Below, piece after piece: positions 54,906 to 64,000 of a stretch of DNA of 64,000 nucleotides. Position numbers and translations under genes: made by a program. The notes below the pieces were generated by a model. That model worked only from the letters and a program-made list of their open reading frames with translations. It was not told the DNA's origin and ran no database searches. Each line of letters starts with the position of its first letter. The stretch's first letter is position 1. This DNA comes from Weeksella massiliensis. Lineage in GTDB: Bacteria > Bacteroidota > Bacteroidia > Flavobacteriales > Weeksellaceae. The DNA lies in assembly GCA_000751595.1 (NCBI GenBank), contig CCMH01000004.1, positions 1 through 64,000 of the forward strand. Reading direction: 5' to 3'.

Positions 54906-56477
54906 ATGAAAAAAAGTTTACAAATTGTTTTCTTTTTCTTTTTTTCGATTTTGTTCGGACAAGGAAATCAAAGTGTTTTAGCCGATATGCAGAACACGAA
55001 AATCAAAGAAATTCATCGAATACATTCGCAAGAAAAGATTGATTACTCCAAATTAAAAAATCAATATGAAGCGATTCTCGAAGGCAATAATGTCGAAGAT
55101 AAAGTGCATCTTTTTACGTACGAATCGACCAATCCAAACAAACTAATCAATTGGATGAACTATGCACCTCAATTGGATCAGATAGGTGGATTTATCGAAG
55201 ATATGCCCGATTCGGAGTATGCTACTTTTGCCAAAACGATGGTCTATTTTACCATTGCAAAAAGATTGTACAAAGAGAACGATAAGAAAAAACAATACCT
55301 AAACTTTGTTCTGCATTCTTTGTTGAATTTTGTAGAAAATGAAACCGATAGAGTCGTTGAGCCTTTTGCTTGGACGAATGCAGAACTGTTTGCGATTGGT
55401 TTTGTTGACGATCATCTTACCGAGGAATTGCTCTTAGAATCATTTCGATATTTGTGGGAGTTGCCGACGAGCAATAAAGAAACTCTGATCAGTTATTTGC
55501 GTGCGAATTTGTATTATGAGAATGTTTTTCGGATAGAACTTAGTTCGGAAGAAAAAGAAGAATACCGAAAACGCACTGAAATTTCCACCAAAATCATTCA
55601 TCATTTAATGAAAGAATTTCCTGCCGATGCTCCTAAAATAGCCTTTCTTTTATGGGAAGATTCACTGGTAGAATATTCTTTTACTCGATACGAAGTTCGA
55701 TTTAAAAAAGGCTATGCTGATGCTTTCGCCGATGTTTGGGCACAAAGTTCAATAGCGATGGCAGATAAAAATAAGGTCTTAGGGATTGATTTCTTATTTC
55801 GATATTTTATAGAACGCGATCGTTCGTTAAACCTTAAAAGTTTTGTGCAATTGCATACAACCAAAAAACAAGCATACGATCAGTTGATGTATTTTATCAA
55901 AACATTGAATCAAAATGAGTATTTACCGCTGGATGCGTTAGGCGTTCGTCCCGAATGGGCTTTGTTTTTTCAGGATGAGTTGATGGCGAACTATTCAACT
56001 GATGCACTTTACGCATTGCGTTTTTCGAGTGATTACGAATATTTGTTGTCGAAATCTACTCCAAAACATTTTGATCAGTTGAGTGAAGTGTATCAAACCT
56101 TGCAACAATTAGGTAAGCAGGAAAGTGTGGATCTGAAAAATACTTTGATTTTTAGTTTTGACATGATGAATTTGTTTGAAGATGCCTTGAAATATCCACA
56201 CCTGAAAAATAACTCCAACCTAAAAAAATATTACGCAGATAGTGTTCTTGATTTTGAGATTTTGTATTTGTTGAACAAAAATATGCACAGTCCGACCATT
56301 ATATATATTGGTTCGGCATTCGAAAATTGGACCAAAGAAGAAAAGAAAGCGTATGAAGAAACCTTGCTTTCCAAATTAAATCAGTATTTGATTTATTATA
56401 AAAAAGTAGCTGAATATTCGGATGAATCATTTCTGGTTTTAGAAGAGTTAGAAAAATTAGTGGACGAATTTTTATAA
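54906..56477 (+). CDS. secreted hypothetical protein downstream of the macroglobulin gene
   Basis: 523 residues from ATG 54906, which opens a signal peptide (MKKSLQIVFFFFFSILFGQ); the start at 54885 adds seven residues without benefit. The body is helical and acidic (ENETDRVVEPFAWTNAELFA, LLWEDSLVEYSFTRYEVRFK, YEYLLSKSTPKHFDQLSEVY). No family was recognised. It lies behind the macroglobulin terminator but in the same direction, so a linked role is possible. Confidence 0.65.
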   Translation: MKKSLQIVFFFFFSILFGQGNQSVLADMQNTKIKEIHRIHSQEKIDYSKLKNQYEAILEGNNVEDKVHLFTYESTNPNKLINWMNYAPQLDQIGGFIEDMPDSEYATFAKTMVYFTIAKRLYKENDKKKQYLNFVLHSLLNFVENETDRVVEPFAWTNAELFAIGFVDDHLTEELLLESFRYLWELPTSNKETLISYLRANLYYENVFRIELSSEEKEEYRKRTEISTKIIHHLMKEFPADAPKIAFLLWEDSLVEYSFTRYEVRFKKGYADAFADVWAQSSIAMADKNKVLGIDFLFRYFIERDRSLNLKSFVQLHTTKKQAYDQLMYFIKTLNQNEYLPLDALGVRPEWALFFQDELMANYSTDALYALRFSSDYEYLLSKSTPKHFDQLSEVYQTLQQLGKQESVDLKNTLIFSFDMMNLFEDALKYPHLKNNSNLKKYYADSVLDFEILYLLNKNMHSPTIIYIGSAFENWTKEEKKAYEETLLSKLNQYLIYYKKVAEYSDESFLVLEELEKLVDEFL

Positions 56478-56507
56478 TGCTAATGTTGTTTTGGTTATTT
56501 AATGAGA

Positions 56508-56543
56508 ATTCCCGCTAATCGAATCGAGAAGCGGGATTTTTAT
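56508..56543. terminator. terminator between convergent genes
   Basis: ATTCCCGCT (56508-56516) and AGCGGGAT (56530-56537) with TTTTTATT after it. It serves the plus-strand gene, and possibly purB as well. Confidence 0.75.
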
Positions 56544-56559
56544 TGAATGTATTTTTTTC

Positions 56560-57990
56560 TTAAACTTTCAGGTCTGTATTGACGTTTCCTAAAAGATCTT
56601 TGTATTTATCAAGGATTGGTTGAACTTCTGTTTTTAAGAACTCTTCGGTTTGTTCAGGTGCAAAACCAATGAAATTCATCGGATCCATAATCTCTTTGAT
56701 TTTTTGTTCGTCCATTTTCATGTTTTCATCTTTCAATAAACGTTCGATCAAATCATTCCGTTTTCCTTCCATTTTCACTTGTTTAGCAGCTTCCATCGAG
56801 TGCGTACGAATAATTTCGTGCAACTCTTGGCGGTCGCCTCCGTGTTTCACTCCTTCCATAATAATATATTCGGTCGCCATGAAAGGTAATTCTTCTTGGA
56901 TTCTGCGTTCGATACTTTTCGGATACACCACCAATCCTTCTAAAATATTGTTCCAAATTAAAAGGATAGAATCTATTGCCAAGAAAGCTTGCGGAATCGA
57001 CAAACGTTTGTTCGCAGAATCGTCTAAAGTACGCTCGAACCATTGAGTCGCAGCCACCATTTGTGGTGAAGAAGCCAAAGAAATCACAAACTTAGCCAAA
57101 GAAGCAATTCGCTCAGAGCGCATCGGATTTCTTTTATAAGCCATCGCCGATGAACCGATTTGGTTTTTTTCGAACGGTTCTTCTATTTCTTTTAAGTTTT
57201 GCAACAAGCGCAAATCATTGGTGAATTTATGGGCAGATTGAGCGATATTGGCTAAAACTTCTAAAGCTTGCGCATCTATTTTTCGATCGTAGGTTTGTCC
57301 AGAAACTGCAAAAACATGATTGAATCCAAAACGATTAGAAAGTTTTTTGTCCAATAATTTTACTTTTTCATAATCACCATTGAATAGTTCTTTGAAAGAA
57401 GCTGCTGTTCCGGTGGTTCCTTTTACGCCTCGGAAACGCAACGTATCGATTCTGAATTCTAACTCTTCCATATCGAGCAAAACCGATTGCAACCAAAGCG
57501 TAGCACGTTTTCCTACCGTAGTCAATTGAGCTGGTTGATAATGAGTAAATCCTAAAGTTGGTAAATTTTTATAGGTTTCGGCAAATTTGGCTAAGCCATT
57601 TATAACGTTCACCAATTGTTTTTTCACCAACTCGAAACCATCTCGAATCTGAATCAAATCGGTATTGTCTCCCACAAAAGCAGAAGTTGCCCCAAGGTGA
57701 ATAATTCCTTTCGCTTTTGGCGCTACATCCCCATACGTATGTACGTGTGCCATCACATCATGACGGAATCTCTTTTCATAGGCAGCCGCTACCTCATAAT
57801 CGATATTGGTTTCATTGGCTTTTAGTTCGTCTATTTGCTCTTGCGTAATATCCAACCCTAATTCTTTTTCTATTTCGGCCAAGGCGATCCAAAGTTTTCG
57901 CCAAGTAGTAAATTTTTTATCAGGTGAGAAGTTATACAACATTTCGTCGCTTGCATAACGGCTCTCTAATGGATTTTGATATTTGTTCAT
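56560..57990 (-). CDS. purB: adenylosuccinate lyase
   Basis: 476 residues of the fumarase/aspartase superfamily. It cleaves SAICAR and adenylosuccinate to release fumarate in purine synthesis. Marks: NPLESRYASDEM at the start, HVHTYGDVAPKAKGIIHLGA, TLGFTHYQPAQLTTVGKRAT with the catalytic His, and the signature loop IGSSAMAYKRNPMRSERIAS. It is the last gene of the purA, kinase-like, purB group. Confidence 0.95.
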   Translation of the reverse strand: MNKYQNPLESRYASDEMLYNFSPDKKFTTWRKLWIALAEIEKELGLDITQEQIDELKANETNIDYEVAAAYEKRFRHDVMAHVHTYGDVAPKAKGIIHLGATSAFVGDNTDLIQIRDGFELVKKQLVNVINGLAKFAETYKNLPTLGFTHYQPAQLTTVGKRATLWLQSVLLDMEELEFRIDTLRFRGVKGTTGTAASFKELFNGDYEKVKLLDKKLSNRFGFNHVFAVSGQTYDRKIDAQALEVLANIAQSAHKFTNDLRLLQNLKEIEEPFEKNQIGSSAMAYKRNPMRSERIASLAKFVISLASSPQMVAATQWFERTLDDSANKRLSIPQAFLAIDSILLIWNNILEGLVVYPKSIERRIQEELPFMATEYIIMEGVKHGGDRQELHEIIRTHSMEAAKQVKMEGKRNDLIERLLKDENMKMDEQKIKEIMDPMNFIGFAPEQTEEFLKTEVQPILDKYKDLLGNVNTDLKV

Positions 57991-58029
57991 TTGATGTTGT
58001 TTTTAAAGTTTTTTGTTTGATTTTTTCGA

Positions 58030-58884
58030 TTAAAGTTTTTTCAAGATCGTTTGCACTTCATCCAAATAATACCCTCCGAAAAGCAGCGCATGCAACATAA
58101 GAGGGTAGAGTTGAGTGTACGGTAAACGCTCTTGCCAAGTTTCTTCTAAAGGATAAAGTTCTTGATAGGTTTGGTAGAATTGATGATCGAAACCACCAAA
58201 AAGTTTACTCATCGCCAAATCCATTTCTCGATGCCCAAAATAGGATGAAGGATCGATTAGCGCAATTTGATTATTTTCGATTGGTAGGATGTTCCCCGAC
58301 CAGAAATCTCCATGCAAAAGAGAAGGTTGCTCGATCGGAAAAAATGAATTGATATGCTTGCAATATTTATCAAGTTGTTGACTTTCTCGAATACCGATGA
58401 GGTTTTTATCACGCAACAACTTTGCCATTGGTAGGATTCTATTTTCGCTAAAAAATTCTTCCCATTGGGTAGATGCAACATTGGGCTGAAGCACAATTCC
58501 GTAATAGGTATCTTCCGTCCAACCAAAATTTTCTTGATGAGTACGATGAAGCGTTGCCATGTTGTTGGCTAAATGAATCCAAGATTTTTCGGTAGGAGTT
58601 TTTCTTTCTAACCATTCTAAAATCAGAAACTGAAAATTATCCTGCGAAATTCCATGATCGATTACATTGGGCAGAATGAGTTGATTGATTTTTGCTAGAT
58701 AGTTTAAGTTGTCGGCTTCTTTACGAAATAGTTCTGGAAAACTATCGGCTACGTTCAACTTGAGGAAAAAGGATTTTCCGTCGCGTTCTAAGCGAAAAGC
58801 ATCATTGATGTCGCCTCCTTTTATAGGGATGGCTTCATCAAATTTTAATTTAGCTAAAGCAACTTTTTTTAAAACTTCATTCAT
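58030..58884 (-). CDS. fructosamine/ketosamine-3-kinase family protein
   Basis: 284 residues from ATG 58884; the longer frame to 58914 overlaps a perfect terminator-like hairpin, so I reject it. It has an aminoglycoside phosphotransferase-like fold with IPIKGGDINDAFRLERDGKS (P-loop-like), SLLHGDFWSGNILPI (catalytic Asp, HGDxxxxN) and IALIDPSSYFGHREMDLAMS (metal-binding D-P). It likely phosphorylates sugar adducts on proteins for deglycation. It stands between purA and purB. Confidence 0.88.
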   Translation of the reverse strand: MNEVLKKVALAKLKFDEAIPIKGGDINDAFRLERDGKSFFLKLNVADSFPELFRKEADNLNYLAKINQLILPNVIDHGISQDNFQFLILEWLERKTPTEKSWIHLANNMATLHRTHQENFGWTEDTYYGIVLQPNVASTQWEEFFSENRILPMAKLLRDKNLIGIRESQQLDKYCKHINSFFPIEQPSLLHGDFWSGNILPIENNQIALIDPSSYFGHREMDLAMSKLFGGFDHQFYQTYQELYPLEETWQERLPYTQLYPLMLHALLFGGYYLDEVQTILKKL

Positions 58885-58898
58885 ATAGTAAACAATAA

Positions 58899-58925
58899 AA
58901 GTCTGATGAAACATCAGACTTTTTT
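58899..58925. terminator. intercistronic hairpin between purA and the kinase-like gene
   Basis: AGTCTGATG (58900-58908) and CATCAGACT (58912-58920) with a 3-base loop. The T tail is stronger on the plus side. On the minus strand the tail is only four T, so it may reduce rather than end transcription of the two downstream genes. Confidence 0.6.
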
Positions 58926-58930
58926 ATAAT

Positions 58931-60220
58931 TTAAAATAAGGTCGTACGAATAATATTTTGTGACCTTTCTGGGCCAACTGATACAAGATAAACCTCTATT
59001 CCTAAATAATTTTCGATATAATGGATATAATCTTGAGCAGTTTTTGGTAAATCGTCGAACGAACTGACTTTAGAAATATCTTCTGTCCAGCCTTCTAATT
59101 CTTCGTACTGTGCCTCGTATTGCTCGAGTTTTGTGGTAGAAGAGGTGAAGTAGTCGATTATTTTACCGTCTTCTGTTTTATAAGCGGTACATACTTTTAT
59201 TTTATCGATGCCGGTTAAGACGTCTAATTTGGTAATCACTAAATGAGTAATTCCGTTGATCATGCACGCATGACGCAAAGCAACTAAATCTAACCAACCT
59301 GTTCTGCGAGGTCTTCCGGTAGAAGCACCAAACTCGAAACCAACTTGTCTGATTTGCTCGCCCAAGTCGTCGTGTAATTCAGTTGGGAAAGGTCCGTTTC
59401 CTACGCGTGTACAGTAAGCTTTAGAAACCCCAATTAGGTTTTTTAGTTTGGTCGGAGGAACTCCTGCACCTACACAAACTCCGCCAGTTGTTGGCGATGA
59501 TGAGGTAACATATGGATAGGTACCAAAGTCGATATCGAGCATAAGCGCTTGCGCACCTTCAAAAAGGACTGTTTTTCCTTCGTCGATTCCTTTGTTGATT
59601 TCTAACTCAGAATCTATGATGCGTTCTTTTAGACGTTGACCGTAATCCAAATATTTCTGAAAGATATCTTCTAATTTCAATGGATCTTTCTCGAAAAGCT
59701 TTTCGAAAAGAGCATTCTTAACCACTAGATTTTCTTCTATTTTTGCTTTTAGAACTTCTGGGTTTAATAGATCAATTGCACGAATTCCGACACGGGCAAC
59801 TTTGTCTTCATAACAAGGACCAATACCTCGTTTGGTCGTTCCGATTTGTAAATCTTTTCCGGCAAACTCTTCTCGATATTCATCCAAAAGAATATGGTAA
59901 GGCATAATGATATGCGCTCTGCGGCTAATAAAAACATGATCGGTACGTTGACCTCTAGCTTCTAATTTTTCTATTTCATTGAAAAACGCTTCAGGATTCA
60001 CAACGACCCCGTTGGCAATAATGCATTTTCCTTTGCATTGCAAAACACCCGAAGGCAAAAGATGCAAAACAAATTTATCATCACCTACATACACCGTATG
60101 ACCTGCATTGTTACCGCCTTGGTAGCGAACAACATAGTCTGATTTTTCGGCTAAAACATCGGTGATTTTCCCTTTTCCTTCGTCGCCCCATTGAAGGCCG
60201 ACCACTACATTTGTTGACAT
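58931..60220 (-). CDS. purA: adenylosuccinate synthase
   Basis: 429 residues. It makes adenylosuccinate from IMP and aspartate with GTP. Marks: VGLQWGDEGKGKITD (8-19), the IMP-binding GGNNAGHTVYVG, IGTTKRGIGPCYEDK, and the GTP-binding VITKLDVLTG region near the C-terminus. It is first in the group with the kinase-like gene and purB. Confidence 0.96.
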   Translation of the reverse strand: MSTNVVVGLQWGDEGKGKITDVLAEKSDYVVRYQGGNNAGHTVYVGDDKFVLHLLPSGVLQCKGKCIIANGVVVNPEAFFNEIEKLEARGQRTDHVFISRRAHIIMPYHILLDEYREEFAGKDLQIGTTKRGIGPCYEDKVARVGIRAIDLLNPEVLKAKIEENLVVKNALFEKLFEKDPLKLEDIFQKYLDYGQRLKERIIDSELEINKGIDEGKTVLFEGAQALMLDIDFGTYPYVTSSSPTTGGVCVGAGVPPTKLKNLIGVSKAYCTRVGNGPFPTELHDDLGEQIRQVGFEFGASTGRPRRTGWLDLVALRHACMINGITHLVITKLDVLTGIDKIKVCTAYKTEDGKIIDYFTSSTTKLEQYEAQYEELEGWTEDISKVSSFDDLPKTAQDYIHYIENYLGIEVYLVSVGPERSQNIIRTTLF

Positions 60221-60413
60221 GTAAGAATTGTTAAATTGTTTTTGTTTGTTAGCTGCAAATTTAAGTTAATGTTAAGCCTCTTCCAATTATTTATCATAAG
60301 TTTTTAAAAAATTGTAGAAACTTCTTTTCAGTTCTGTGTGAGAGTAGAATATTTTAACAATTTTTTTTTAGCTAGGATGGATATTCTCCTACCGAAACTT
60401 ACCATAGTGTGGA

Positions 60414-60441
60414 TAAAAAAAGCCTGCAAATGCAGGCCGAA
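60414..60441 (-). terminator. terminator of the GLUG/T9SS gene
   Basis: AGCCTGCA (60421-60428) and TGCAGGC (60431-60437) with a T run on the minus strand. Confidence 0.8.
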
Positions 60442-60448
60442 AGATTGT

Positions 60449-61897
60449 TTATTTTTTGATGAATTTTGATGATAATCTACCTTCATCGGTTTGTAGTAAT
60501 AAATAATACGTCCCTTTTGGTAAATGATTCACCTGGACTTTTGTCTGTTTTGCTTCAACTGCATTTTGCATTACTTTTCTACCCGAAGCATCAACGATTT
60601 GATAATTAACGATAGCAACATCGGCTTCAATCGTTACGAAATCAGAAGTAATGGTTGGATAAACTTTCAGTTTTGGTTGCGCTGTAAAATTCTGATTCGA
60701 CATGTTTCCTTGCGCTTTCAGATAAGGATAACCATTGTTGATATTTTGTGCACTCGCCCAAAGTTCTTCCCCATTCTGATTAAGAAGATCGACCATCGCT
60801 TGCGATTTCATAAAAGTTGTTGTTTTTCCTTGAATATCAATTGGAGTTTCTCCGTATTCGAAATCTGCAATTGCATTCAACTCATTCAACTCTTCATTAT
60901 AGTAAGATTTATTAATCTGAACTGGACCAACCAAACCTGCAAAAGCGCCTGCAAGTAAAGGAGAAGTCACTTTCCCGACAGAATAAACATTTTCCACAAC
61001 CATATTAAATTGTGGCGAACCTACGAAACCACCAGCACGTTCTAAGATTGCGGTAACATCGACAATTGCGTACGAATTTTTTATAGTATTGATTCGGTTC
61101 GGTGCAAAAGCCATCGTACTAAAACCTGCAAATCCTCCGATGATATATTCCCCTGAAACTTTTCCGGTTGCATAAGATTCGGTAATAGTCGTATTGTCCC
61201 AAGGCGTTCCAACAAAACCTCCAATTTGGTTAACCCCACTGATATTCCCTTCTGAAGAAGAATTATGGATTGATGAGTCGGTTAATAATCCTCCTACAAA
61301 TCCACCAGCATTATACCCGGTAGCAACAATGTCGGCACCTTTTACGTGGCAATTTTCTGCAGAACTATTGGTTGAAAGATTTCCGACAAACCCACCCAAC
61401 GTATCACGGCCTCTAAGGTAAACATTTTCTACTTTGGTGTTTTTTAAGTGGCCTTTGAAAACTTGTCCGAAGAAGCCCATGAAATCTCCCTTCTCACGAA
61501 CTACTTGAATATTTTTTACTGTATGATTTCCTCCATCGAAAGTACCCGAAAAAGGTTGTGTTGCCGAATACCCAATTGGTGTCCAAAGATGCGCGGCTAA
61601 ATCTAGATCTTGGGTTAGAGTGATTGTTTTTCCGACAAAAGATTTTCCATCCATCACCAATTTTGCTAATCCAGCTAATTGCTCGGCAGAACTTAGTTCG
61701 AACGTTGTTTGCGCTTCGGCATACCAACTTACATCAGCGTTATCGAGCCAATTGCTGCTTGGTAAATCTTTTTTCAGGTCGAATGATTTGTTTGTTGTAA
61801 TAGATTCATACACATTTGGTGCAAATTTTTGAGTGTCTTGTGCATTTCCGATAAAAAAAGAAGCTGCAGCCAAAAGTGATAGTAAAGTTTTTTTCAT
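60449..61897 (-). CDS. T9SS-exported protein with GLUG repeats
   Basis: 482 residues from ATG 61897 (MKKTLLSLLAAASFFIGNAQ signal peptide). The frame extended to 61981 adds an AT-rich stretch without a signal and is rejected. The body carries GLUG-type repeats (FSGTFDGGNHTVKNIQVVRE, GGFVGNLSTNSSAENCHVKG, GGFVGTPWDNTTITESYATG, GGFAGFSTMAFAPN and others, about 130-350). The end is a T9SS type A sorting domain (KVYPTITSDFVTIEADVAIV to SSKFIKK). It is likely a surface adhesin-like protein. Confidence 0.82.
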   Translation of the reverse strand: MKKTLLSLLAAASFFIGNAQDTQKFAPNVYESITTNKSFDLKKDLPSSNWLDNADVSWYAEAQTTFELSSAEQLAGLAKLVMDGKSFVGKTITLTQDLDLAAHLWTPIGYSATQPFSGTFDGGNHTVKNIQVVREKGDFMGFFGQVFKGHLKNTKVENVYLRGRDTLGGFVGNLSTNSSAENCHVKGADIVATGYNAGGFVGGLLTDSSIHNSSSEGNISGVNQIGGFVGTPWDNTTITESYATGKVSGEYIIGGFAGFSTMAFAPNRINTIKNSYAIVDVTAILERAGGFVGSPQFNMVVENVYSVGKVTSPLLAGAFAGLVGPVQINKSYYNEELNELNAIADFEYGETPIDIQGKTTTFMKSQAMVDLLNQNGEELWASAQNINNGYPYLKAQGNMSNQNFTAQPKLKVYPTITSDFVTIEADVAIVNYQIVDASGRKVMQNAVEAKQTKVQVNHLPKGTYYLLLQTDEGRLSSKFIKK

Positions 61898-62189
61898 ATT
61901 TGTGATTTTTGTGCTGACAAAGAAAAGAAAATTAAAATGGAATATCCAATTAAAAATCAAATAATTATGAAAAATTTTCAATAAAAAATCCCTCTATTTA
62001 TCATTTTAGGAAAAATATTCCCTATTAGATAAAAATACTGAAATTAATTAATCAAATCCAATTCAAAATAAAAGCCTTGTCTTAATTCTATCAAGAAGAT
62101 TGTTTACCAAAAGAGATGATTAAGTTTACAATTTTGTAACTTACTGTACTGATTGGAGTTGTATCTTTATAGAAACAAGATTTTTTGTT
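61898..62189. other. divergent intergenic region
   Basis: It separates the minus-strand GLUG gene from the plus-strand YkuK-like gene and must hold both promoters. No further structure was seen. Confidence 0.5.
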
Positions 62190-62675
62190 ATGGAGGAGAA
62201 GTATAAAATATGGAAAAATCTCAATGGAATTGCTTATTCCGAATCAATCCAAGATTTATTAGAAGATGCAATTTGTCGAGAATTATCAGCTGGTCATGAA
62301 CTGAAAGTTTGTATCGGGTCTGATTCTCATGTGTATGGGAATGAAGTGAATTATGCCACGGCAATTGTGGTGGTGAGAAAAGGAAAAGGAGCTTTTGCTT
62401 TTTTGCATACCGAACGTGTAAAAGAAAAGATTAGCCTAAAAGAACGTCTGCTCAATGAAGTAGCAAGATCGGTTGAGGTGACGTACAGTGTTTGTTCTAT
62501 TCTCGATTTGTATCATATCGAGCTAGAAGTGCATGCCGATATAAACTCTGCAGAAGATCATAAATCTAACTTGGTTCTGAAAGAAGCAATGGGCTATGTC
62601 TTGGGAATGGGCTATACATTTATTGCCAAACCATATGCATTCGCAAGTTCTTCTTGTGCAGATTGGGTTGCCTAA
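62190..62675 (+). CDS. YkuK-like protein (DUF458, RNase H-like)
   Basis: 161 residues. Marks: VCIGSDSHVYGNEVNYATAI, VVVRKGKGAFAFLHTERVKE and ELEVHADINSAEDHKSNLVL, which form the RNase H-like core with acidic residues. The molecular role is not established. The gene is monocistronic. Confidence 0.85.
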   Translation: MEEKYKIWKNLNGIAYSESIQDLLEDAICRELSAGHELKVCIGSDSHVYGNEVNYATAIVVVRKGKGAFAFLHTERVKEKISLKERLLNEVARSVEVTYSVCSILDLYHIELEVHADINSAEDHKSNLVLKEAMGYVLGMGYTFIAKPYAFASSSCADWVA

Positions 62676-62806
62676 ATATTTTTTATATAATTCTATTGCT
62701 GATCGTTAGGGTAGGATAGCAAAGAAGATTTTGGTAAAGCTTCGATAATTAAGAGAATTTCTTGTGCACTCTACAATCTTCCTTATTTTTGTAAAAAATT
62801 AATCGA

Positions 62807-63958
62807 TTGGAAGATTTTAAAATGATGGCGAAAACCTTCTTTGGTTTTGAAGAAGTTTTGGCACAAGAAATAAAAAGTATAGGAGGACGAGATGTGCAAA
62901 TCCGTAACCGTATGGTTGAGTTTTATGGAGATCTTGGTTTCCTCTACAAAGCCAATTATAGCTTGAGAACTGCCCTCAGAATCTTGAAGCCAATCATGAA
63001 TTTTTCGGTAAAAAATGACGATCAATTGTACCAAAGACTTTTAAAGTTTCATTGGGAAAACTATTTGGATGTTGATCAGACTTTTGTAATCGATGCGACT
63101 GTAAATTCAGATTATTTTCGTCATTCGCAATACGCAGCCCTAAAAATGAAAGACGCAATTGTCGATCGATTCAATGATAAATATGGTAAACGCCCAAGCG
63201 TAGATCGTTACGAAGCTGATGTACGATTCAATCTTCATATAAGTCACGACAAAGTTACGCTTTCGCTCGACAGCAGTGGAGAATCGTTGCACAAAAGAGG
63301 ATATAGAACAGAAACTGGTCCAGCGCCAATCAATGAAGTATTAGCGGCAGGTTTACTGAAAATTGCAGGCTGGGATGGCAAAGGAAATTTCTTGGATCCG
63401 ATGTGTGGTTCGGGCACAATGTTGATCGAAGCAGCCATGGTAGCCAATGAAATTCCGGCACAATTGCACCGAAAACATTTTGCATTCCAGAATTGGAAAG
63501 ATTATGATGAAGCGCTTTTTACATCGATTAGAAATTCAAGAATCAATCGAATCAAACCTTTTGATTATAAAATCGTTGGGTATGATATCAGTCCGATGAT
63601 GGTGAAAATTGCTGAACAAAATATTATTTCTGCAGATTTAGCAGACTTTATCGAAGTGAAACATCAAGATTTTTTCACTTCAAAAAAAGACCTTTTCCCT
63701 GTTTTATTGGTTTTCAATCCGCCGTATGATGAGCGAATAGAAAATGATAATCAGACTTTTTATAAACAAATTGGTGATCAGTTGAAGAACTTTTACCCGA
63801 ATACTTTATCGTGGTTTATTACTTCTGATCTCGAAGCTAAAAAATATGTTGGATTGCGTCCATCTAAAAAGTATAAAATTTTCAATGGAAAATTAGAGTG
63901 CGATTTTCTACAGTATGAAGTGTATGAAGGTTCGAAGAAAAAATCGAAAAACAATTAG
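62807..63958 (+). CDS. THUMP-domain class I SAM-dependent RNA methyltransferase (RlmL/YpsC-like)
   Basis: 383 residues. The start is TTG 62807, because family members begin M-x-x-F-K-M-x-AKTFFGFE; ATG 62822 is the alternative. The N-terminal THUMP domain is at about 45-150. The Rossmann methyltransferase has motif I FLDPMCGSGTMLIEAAMVAN, a motif II-like VGYDISPMMVKIAEQN, and the N6/N2-type catalytic motif NPPYDERIE. It likely methylates 23S rRNA guanine (inferred from family). Confidence 0.9.
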   Translation: MEDFKMMAKTFFGFEEVLAQEIKSIGGRDVQIRNRMVEFYGDLGFLYKANYSLRTALRILKPIMNFSVKNDDQLYQRLLKFHWENYLDVDQTFVIDATVNSDYFRHSQYAALKMKDAIVDRFNDKYGKRPSVDRYEADVRFNLHISHDKVTLSLDSSGESLHKRGYRTETGPAPINEVLAAGLLKIAGWDGKGNFLDPMCGSGTMLIEAAMVANEIPAQLHRKHFAFQNWKDYDEALFTSIRNSRINRIKPFDYKIVGYDISPMMVKIAEQNIISADLADFIEVKHQDFFTSKKDLFPVLLVFNPPYDERIENDNQTFYKQIGDQLKNFYPNTLSWFITSDLEAKKYVGLRPSKKYKIFNGKLECDFLQYEVYEGSKKKSKNN

Positions 63959-63961
63959 ACC

Positions 63962-64000
63962 ATGACCGAAAATCAAATATTTATACAAGAAGTTTTTCAA
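63962..64000 (+). CDS. start of an unidentified gene running off the window
   Basis: ATG three bases after the methyltransferase stop, then MTENQIFIQEVFQ to the window edge. The tight spacing suggests an operon. Too little is visible to say more. Confidence 0.4.
   Translation, partial: MTENQIFIQEVFQ

Noticed and set aside
56783-57043. Frames opposite or within purB, ilvB and similar long genes
   Set aside because: Shadow frames without motifs, overlapping well-supported genes.

Overview
The window looks like the chromosome of a low-GC member of the Bacteroidota, order Flavobacteriales. The evidence is the AT-rich sequence, the weak ribosome binding sites, three secreted proteins with type IX secretion (T9SS) C-terminal sorting domains, a Bacteroidota-type promoter ahead of the ilv operon, and the many small 'MKK...F(A/S)Q' signal peptides. 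A Weeksellaceae-like genus is my guess and is not proven here.

Region 1 (1 to about 13.6 kb, decaying to about 17.2 kb) is an integron-like cassette array with no integrase gene in view. Small unrelated genes are separated by 90-200 bp imperfect palindromes that start with ...TAACATGG and end with ...CGTTA. Each gene carries the same cassette-specific arm at its start (after GTT) and, as the reverse complement, at its end (before AAC). That is the signature expected of attC sites and mobile gene cassettes. Cargo includes two paralogous GyrI-like effector-binding proteins, a DUF3781 protein, a serine hydrolase/beta-lactamase, membrane proteins, lipoproteins, a DUF4932 protease-like protein and a cassette without an ORF. 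From 6.4 kb on most cassette genes are broken: phospholipase-D-like, M19 dipeptidase, GNAT acetyltransferase, FAD-dependent oxidoreductase, SAM methyltransferase and DUF4272 genes carry frameshifts or in-frame stops.

One attC site (5.02/6.26 kb) is split by an IS110-family element. Its upstream non-coding end can be folded by eye into a bridge RNA with two guide loops. The target loop matches both halves of the restored attC site and the donor loop matches both ends of the element. This is the most striking finding in the window.

Region 2 (17.2-23.1 kb) holds an outer-membrane beta-barrel protein, a baeRF/Balon-like ribosome hibernation factor with a structured upstream region, a truncated alpha/beta hydrolase and a T9SS cargo protein. 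Region 3 (23.4-30.8 kb) is a six-gene ilvE-D-B-N-C-A operon on the minus strand. It is preceded by two tandem attenuators, each with its own isoleucine-rich leader peptide and intrinsic terminator.

Region 4 (31.3-38.9 kb) has an NTF2-like protein, a TPR/HTH regulator, a T9SS cargo protein and a SIMPL protein. It then has what looks like the wreck of a DNA modification/restriction island: a 27-codon cysteine desulfurase start, an HNH endonuclease with an in-frame stop, a methyltransferase-HIT fusion and an inverted DUF4007 fragment. It ends at a tRNA gene with anticodon CAT.

Region 5 (39-64 kb) is ordinary core genome: methylmalonyl-CoA epimerase, a dicarboxylate symporter, an AddB-like nuclease, feoAB, an FMN reductase, a large alpha-2-macroglobulin-like protein, purB, a fructosamine-kinase-like protein, purA, a GLUG/T9SS protein, a YkuK-like protein and a THUMP methyltransferase. 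These genes are intact, which argues that the frameshifts in region 1 are real decay rather than general sequencing error.
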